From positions 62,001-126,000 of the forward strand of contig WTWZ01000003.1 of the NCBI GenBank assembly GCA_009773765.1: a stretch of 64,000 bases of DNA. Direction: 5' to 3'. The translations under genes were made by a program, and so were the position numbers. This stretch comes from Prolixibacteraceae bacterium (GTDB lineage: Bacteria; Bacteroidota; Bacteroidia; Bacteroidales; Prolixibacteraceae). Positions 60,278 through 64,000 of this stretch are shown piece by piece (the stretch's first letter is position 1; each line of letters opens with the position of its first letter). The notes under the pieces were generated by a model. It made no database searches. It was not told the DNA's origin and saw only the letters and a list, made by a program, of their open reading frames with translations.

Positions 60278-61024
60278 TTAAGTTTTATTATTCTTTTTAA
60301 TAAACTGTTCCAGCGCCATTGTCATCGAAGGTGCCTGTGACGTCGGTGCCTCAATATCCAGCCTTAACCCTGCATCGCGGACCGCTTTGGCAGTCGTTGG
60401 CCCAAAACAGGCAATTTTTATATCGTTCTGCACAAAATTGGGAAAATTCTGAAACAGCGATTTTATCCCTGACGGACTGAAAAAAACAAGGATGTCGTAA
60501 TTTATTTCTTTCAAATCGGATAAATTACTGCATACGGTGCGGTAAAGAATAGCTTTTGTGTATTTGTACCCCTCGGCTTCAAGCAATTCCGGAATTTCCT
60601 GTTTGTGAATATCTGAAAGCGGAACCAAAAAATTTTCTTCCTTATGCTTTTTCATTACGCTAATCAGATCAGAGAACCTTCCGTCGCCGTAAAAAATTTT
60701 ACGTTTACGGTAAACAATGTATTTCTGCAGGTAGAAAGCGGTTGCTTCAGAGATACAAAAATATTTCATCGTATCGGGAATGGCCAAACGCAATTCCTGG
60801 CTTATCCTGAAAAAATGATCGATGGCCGTTCTGCTTGTAAAAATGACAGCAGTGTAATCGAGAATGTAAATACGCGAATTACGGAACTCTTTAGCCGGGA
60901 CTCCTTCAACCTGAATAAAAGGCCGGAAATCAATTTTCAAACCATATTTTTCAGCCAGCTCAAAATACGGTGACTTTGCCGTGTTTGGATCCGGCTGCGA
61001 AACGATGATGCTCTTAACTTTCAA
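60278..61024 (-). CDS. hemD: Uroporphyrinogen-III synthase
   Basis: A 248-residue enzyme that cyclises hydroxymethylbilane to uroporphyrinogen III for heme and corrinoid synthesis. The two-domain fold shows YTAVIFTSRTAIDHFFRISQ and DILVFFSPSGIKSLFQNFPN, then IACFGPTTAKAVRDAGLRLD. The start is a TTG at 61024 (KVKSIIVSQPDPN), the only start giving the expected N-terminal strand. It sits in the usual Bacteroidota neighbourhood with DUF4271 and rnpA. Confidence 0.93.
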   Translation of the reverse strand: MKVKSIIVSQPDPNTAKSPYFELAEKYGLKIDFRPFIQVEGVPAKEFRNSRIYILDYTAVIFTSRTAIDHFFRISQELRLAIPDTMKYFCISEATAFYLQKYIVYRKRKIFYGDGRFSDLISVMKKHKEENFLVPLSDIHKQEIPELLEAEGYKYTKAILYRTVCSNLSDLKEINYDILVFFSPSGIKSLFQNFPNFVQNDIKIACFGPTTAKAVRDAGLRLDIEAPTSQAPSMTMALEQFIKKNNKT

Positions 61025-61057
61025 AATATCCTGTTTTTAGTGAACCTTATCCCTTTC

Positions 61058-61981
61058 TTAACCAACTGCTATTTTATAAATCAAAAGCAAGGGTAAAAAT
61101 TCTATGGTGCAAAGGTATAAAAAGAGATAAAATATTGGAAACTGTTTTTTTAATAAAATTGATACACCGCGTTTTAGTAACATGATGTAAAAAGCCAAAG
61201 TGGTGAAAACTCCCAAAACAACGGCAATTAAAGGGTTTTCAGAAGGAAAGTAGGCAATTAAAGCGACTATCGGAAACAAAATAATTCCAGCCCCCCGGTG
61301 AAAATTATCCATATTAAACAGAAATTCAGCAGTGTCGGAAGTGTCAATAAAGATTGAACCAAGCGCGTGATAAGCCAGTTTTTTAGCCAAAAAATAAACA
61401 ACTACAACTGCAAAGGTTTTCCCAAAAACAGAGATATTATAAAATGAATTGGTTTCTGATGCCAAAACAATCATTTGAAAAACAAAAATTGAAAAAATAA
61501 AGTAAAATAACACTTCCAACCTAAAAGCCCCATGTAGAATAGAATAGTTTTTCTCGCGAAACATACGAAATGCAGTAGGGTAATTGATAAGTGACTGGAA
61601 CAATGATCTGATGTATTTCGAAAAACCAGCACTTACACTGGCTAAAATCACAAAAGCCAGAAACAGCATAATGGTAAGCCAGTCTGTACCGGGAGTTGTG
61701 ATTTCGCGGGGGGTAATTCTAAGCCCTTTCCACGAAATGCGTTCAAGGTAAGTTGAATCGGGCAGGTAGCGCAAATCTCCAACGAAAATTTTTTCCTCCA
61801 ACTCAACTTCCCAAAAGCGAAATGCAGTATCCGTTGGAACAAGTAACGCTGAATCTGTCTGAACCATTGACGGACCGGAATAAAATGCGGTGTCAGGAAT
61901 TCCAACAGGGTTGACATTGTTCAACGTATTATGCCCGGGATGATTAGGCTGATTAGCTGTATATGTGTTAAAATTCTCCAT
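61058..61981 (-). CDS. DUF4271 membrane protein
   Basis: A 307-residue inner-membrane protein from the ATG at 61981 (MENFNTYTANQPNHPG); a GTG at 62053 would add 24 residues. The N-terminal 130 residues are soluble and rich in Pro/Thr. About six membrane helices follow (TDWLTIMLFLAFVILASVSA, VLFYFIFSIFVFQMIVLASE, FAVVVVYFLAKKLAYHALGS, IILFPIVALIAYF, LIAVVLGVFTTLAFYIMLLK, FYLFLYLCTIEFLPLLLIYK). The family is known by position next to hemD in Bacteroidota; the function is unestablished. Confidence 0.9.
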   Translation of the reverse strand: MENFNTYTANQPNHPGHNTLNNVNPVGIPDTAFYSGPSMVQTDSALLVPTDTAFRFWEVELEEKIFVGDLRYLPDSTYLERISWKGLRITPREITTPGTDWLTIMLFLAFVILASVSAGFSKYIRSLFQSLINYPTAFRMFREKNYSILHGAFRLEVLFYFIFSIFVFQMIVLASETNSFYNISVFGKTFAVVVVYFLAKKLAYHALGSIFIDTSDTAEFLFNMDNFHRGAGIILFPIVALIAYFPSENPLIAVVLGVFTTLAFYIMLLKRGVSILLKKQFPIFYLFLYLCTIEFLPLLLIYKIAVG

Positions 61982-62121
61982 TCGCTGTATTTCGGGGGCA
62001 AAGATATTAAATGTGTATGGATTGTTGTTTTCAGTTACATAGTGCTTGTTCACAAAATTTTCAGAATATAACGGTAATCAAATTCCTGATGGTTTTTTAT
62101 GTGGGCCTGGCACCGGAGCAA

Positions 62122-62280
62122 TCAACTGTCCGGGCAGTTGTTCCTTTCATATTTTTCCATTAAACCCATTAAAAGATACATCTCTTTCTCTTCTCTTTCA
62201 TTTTTTGGGCCGGAGCAAATTTCCAGGAAACGTTTTAAACCTTGCTGATAATCTTCTTCTGTTTCAATTTCGTAAATCAT
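62122..62280 (-). CDS. Small acidic protein resembling the N-terminus of HigA antitoxins
   Basis: 52 residues beginning MIYEIETEEDYQQGLKRFLE, followed by ICSGPKNEREEKEMYLLMGL and MEKYE. This matches the helical N-terminal segment of HigA-type antitoxins (xIxTEEDYxxALxRxxxL...LxxLIExYE) but the HTH domain is absent. It starts 3 bp after the polA stop, so it is co-transcribed. No toxin gene is adjacent. It could be a free-standing small protein family or an antitoxin relic. Confidence 0.65.
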   Translation of the reverse strand: MIYEIETEEDYQQGLKRFLEICSGPKNEREEKEMYLLMGLMEKYERNNCPDS

Positions 62281-62283
62281 AAA

Positions 62284-64000
62284 TTAATGTGCATCGAGCC
62301 AATTTGAGGCTGCATTCATTTCAACTGTTAGCTGTACACCAATTTTAACAGCGCCCTCCATTTCAGTTTTAACGATTTGCATAACCTGCTCCAACTCGCT
62401 TTTCACCACATCAAAATTCAATTCATCGTGTACCTGAAGTACCATTTTCGATTTCAGTTTCAATGTTTCAAATTGCCGGTAAATATTAATCATCGCAATT
62501 TTAATAATATCGGCTGCCGAGCCCTGAATTGGAGCATTTATCGCATTTCGTTCCGCCATTCCGCGCACAACGGCGTTGGCTGAATTGATGTCGGATAAAT
62601 AACGTTTTCGGCCTTTAATTGTTTGAATAAACCCCTGATTTCTTGCAAGTTCAATCTGTTTGTCCATAAATTGCCTGATTTTTGGGAAATTCCGGAAATA
62701 TCCGTCAATCAACTCTTTGGCTTCTGAACGCGGAATATTTAACCGCTGCGACAGCCCAAATGCCGAAATTCCATAAATAATCCCGAAGTTGGCGGTTTTC
62801 GCTTTCCGGCGCATTTCGCCACTAACTTCTTCTTCGGGAATCTGGTAAATTTTAGCTGCGGTTATCGCGTGGATGTCTTTGCCTTCGTTAAAAGCTTTCA
62901 GCATTTCCTCATCTTGGCTCAGCGCCGCCATAATCCGCAACTCGATTTGCGAATAGTCGGCCGATAAAAAAGTATGGTTTTCGTCAGTCGGAATAAATGC
63001 TTTACGTATTTCGCGACCGTTTTCTGAACGAATCGGAATATTCTGAAGATTCGGGTTTACCGAACTTAACCTTCCCGTTGCTGCAATCGCCTGATTGTAT
63101 GAAGTATGAATCTTACCGGTTTTTCTATCGACCAACAACGGGAGTGCCTCAACATAAGTTGAAAGCAACTTTTTCAATCCCCTGAAATCGAGTATTTTCT
63201 GAACTATCGGGTGTTTGTGAACCAACTGAACCAAGGTTTCTTCGGCAGTTGAATACTGTTTGGTCTTTGTTTTTTTTGCGTCTGAGTCAATTTTCAGTTT
63301 TTCAAAAAGAATTATTCCGAGCTGTTGAGGAGACGAAACATTGAAAGATGTGCCTGCAAGTTCGATGATCTCTTTTTCGAGTTGAATTATTTGTTCGAGC
63401 AAAACTTTTGCAAAAAGGTTTAGCTCGTCGGAATTGATTTTTACACCGGCATTTTCCATGTGTGCAAGCACTGGAATCAAATGCATTTCCATGGTTTCAA
63501 ACAACTCGCGGACACCGGATTTTTCCAAATCAGGATCGATTTTCTGTTTTAATTGGAAAGTCAGGTCGGCATCCTCGCATGAATAATCGCGCAATTTTTC
63601 GGGCGAAACCGAACGCATGGTTATCTGGTTTTTGCCCTTTTTCCCGATTAAATCGTAGGTCGGGATTTTTTTGTAGTTGAGGTAAATATCGCACAGAAAA
63701 TCGAGGTTGTGCTTTAAATCGGGCTGAATAAGATAATGCGCAATCATTGTATCGTACAATTTGCCTTTTATTTCGATGCCGTAATTGCTCAGCATCAGCA
63801 TATCGAACTTGATGTTTTGCCCGATTTTGGTAATGTTTTCGTCGGCAAATATTTCGCGAAACTCATCGATTACTTTTTGTGCTTCCTGCTGATTTTTGGG
63901 TATTGTTACGCAATATGCCTCGTGTTTTCTGAATGCAAACGACATACAAACAATATCCGACGATTGCGTGTCAAGGCCGGTGGTTTCGGTATCGAAACAA
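62284..64000 (-). CDS. polA: DNA polymerase I, N-terminus outside window
   Basis: 572 codons of the C-terminal part are visible. The 3'-5' exonuclease domain starts at the window end with motif FDTETTGLD, and continues through IGQNIKFDMLMLSNYGI. The polymerase domain shows motif A DYSQIELRIMAALSQDEEML, motif B RRKAKTANFGIIYGISAFGL and motif C QVHDELNFDV. DTETTGL indicates an intact exonuclease. The 5' nuclease domain should lie beyond the edge. Confidence 0.97.
   Translation of the reverse strand, partial: CFDTETTGLDTQSSDIVCMSFAFRKHEAYCVTIPKNQQEAQKVIDEFREIFADENITKIGQNIKFDMLMLSNYGIEIKGKLYDTMIAHYLIQPDLKHNLDFLCDIYLNYKKIPTYDLIGKKGKNQITMRSVSPEKLRDYSCEDADLTFQLKQKIDPDLEKSGVRELFETMEMHLIPVLAHMENAGVKINSDELNLFAKVLLEQIIQLEKEIIELAGTSFNVSSPQQLGIILFEKLKIDSDAKKTKTKQYSTAEETLVQLVHKHPIVQKILDFRGLKKLLSTYVEALPLLVDRKTGKIHTSYNQAIAATGRLSSVNPNLQNIPIRSENGREIRKAFIPTDENHTFLSADYSQIELRIMAALSQDEEMLKAFNEGKDIHAITAAKIYQIPEEEVSGEMRRKAKTANFGIIYGISAFGLSQRLNIPRSEAKELIDGYFRNFPKIRQFMDKQIELARNQGFIQTIKGRKRYLSDINSANAVVRGMAERNAINAPIQGSAADIIKIAMINIYRQFETLKLKSKMVLQVHDELNFDVVKSELEQVMQIVKTEMEGAVKIGVQLTVEMNAASNWLDAH

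Overview
The window reads as chromosomal DNA of a Bacteroidota bacterium, most likely an anaerobic or facultative polysaccharide degrader of the Bacteroidales/Marinilabiliales kind. The reasons are a SusC/SusD pair, an ECF sigma/FecR pair with STN-type domains, secreted proteins ending in type 9 secretion sorting domains, TAnnTTTG -7 promoter boxes, weak Shine-Dalgarno signals, DUF4271 next to hemD/rnpA, and oxygen-sensitive enzymes (a glycyl radical enzyme, corrinoid methyl carriers). The genus cannot be named from the sequence alone.

Layout. 1-3.1 kb: an ECF sigma factor, a FecR anti-sigma factor and, in the place usually held by a SusC-type receptor, a partial STN-domain aspartyl protease; then tRNA-Leu(CAA). 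3.2-10.7 kb: secreted or lipid-anchored peptidases (M16, M48, two tandem M28). 10.7-11.5 kb: three palindromes at 40-bp period and a RelE-type toxin-antitoxin pair. 11.5-16.2 kb: a large GH2 beta-galactosidase with an inserted LamG domain, then a degenerate REP-associated transposase (RAYT) flanked and invaded by its REP palindromes. 16.2-30.8 kb: a carbohydrate-use region with two AraC regulators, a URO-D-type methyltransferase, two DUF6807 (PmoA-like) proteins, two exported Gfo/Idh/MocA proteins and SusC/SusD; mtgA sits inside it on the other strand. 30.9-36.3 kb: a corrinoid carrier and a homocysteine S-methyltransferase, then a convergent glycyl radical enzyme whose active site matches trans-4-hydroxy-L-proline dehydratase, with its activase. 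36.6-42.8 kb: OsmC, a LytS/LytTR two-component pair, an exported unknown, HipBA and a second URO-D protein. 43-47.3 kb: a metal-type TonB receptor operon divergent from a Fur-family regulator, with two identical palindromic operators between them, then an inositol-phosphatase-like gene and a TfoX fragment. 47.2-53 kb: DEAD-box helicase, beta-barrel protein, creatininase-like protein, peptidase E and a GH32 fructanase. 53-57.5 kb: a MITE-like element and two paralogous secreted zinc proteases. 57.6-59.7 kb: tyrA and a DAHP synthase/chorismate mutase fusion behind a Phe/Tyr-rich leader peptide and terminator. 59.8-64 kb: rnpA, hemD, DUF4271, a small HigA-N-like protein and polA (cut by the window end).

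The genes suggest a cell that breaks down galactose- and fructose-containing glycans and peptides outside the cytoplasm, and that may salvage hydroxyproline and methyl groups. The observations most worth following are the aromatic amino acid attenuator, the covarying REP/RAYT locus, the STN-aspartyl protease tied to a sigma/anti-sigma pair, the hydroxyproline/corrinoid cluster, and repeats that have entered coding sequence.
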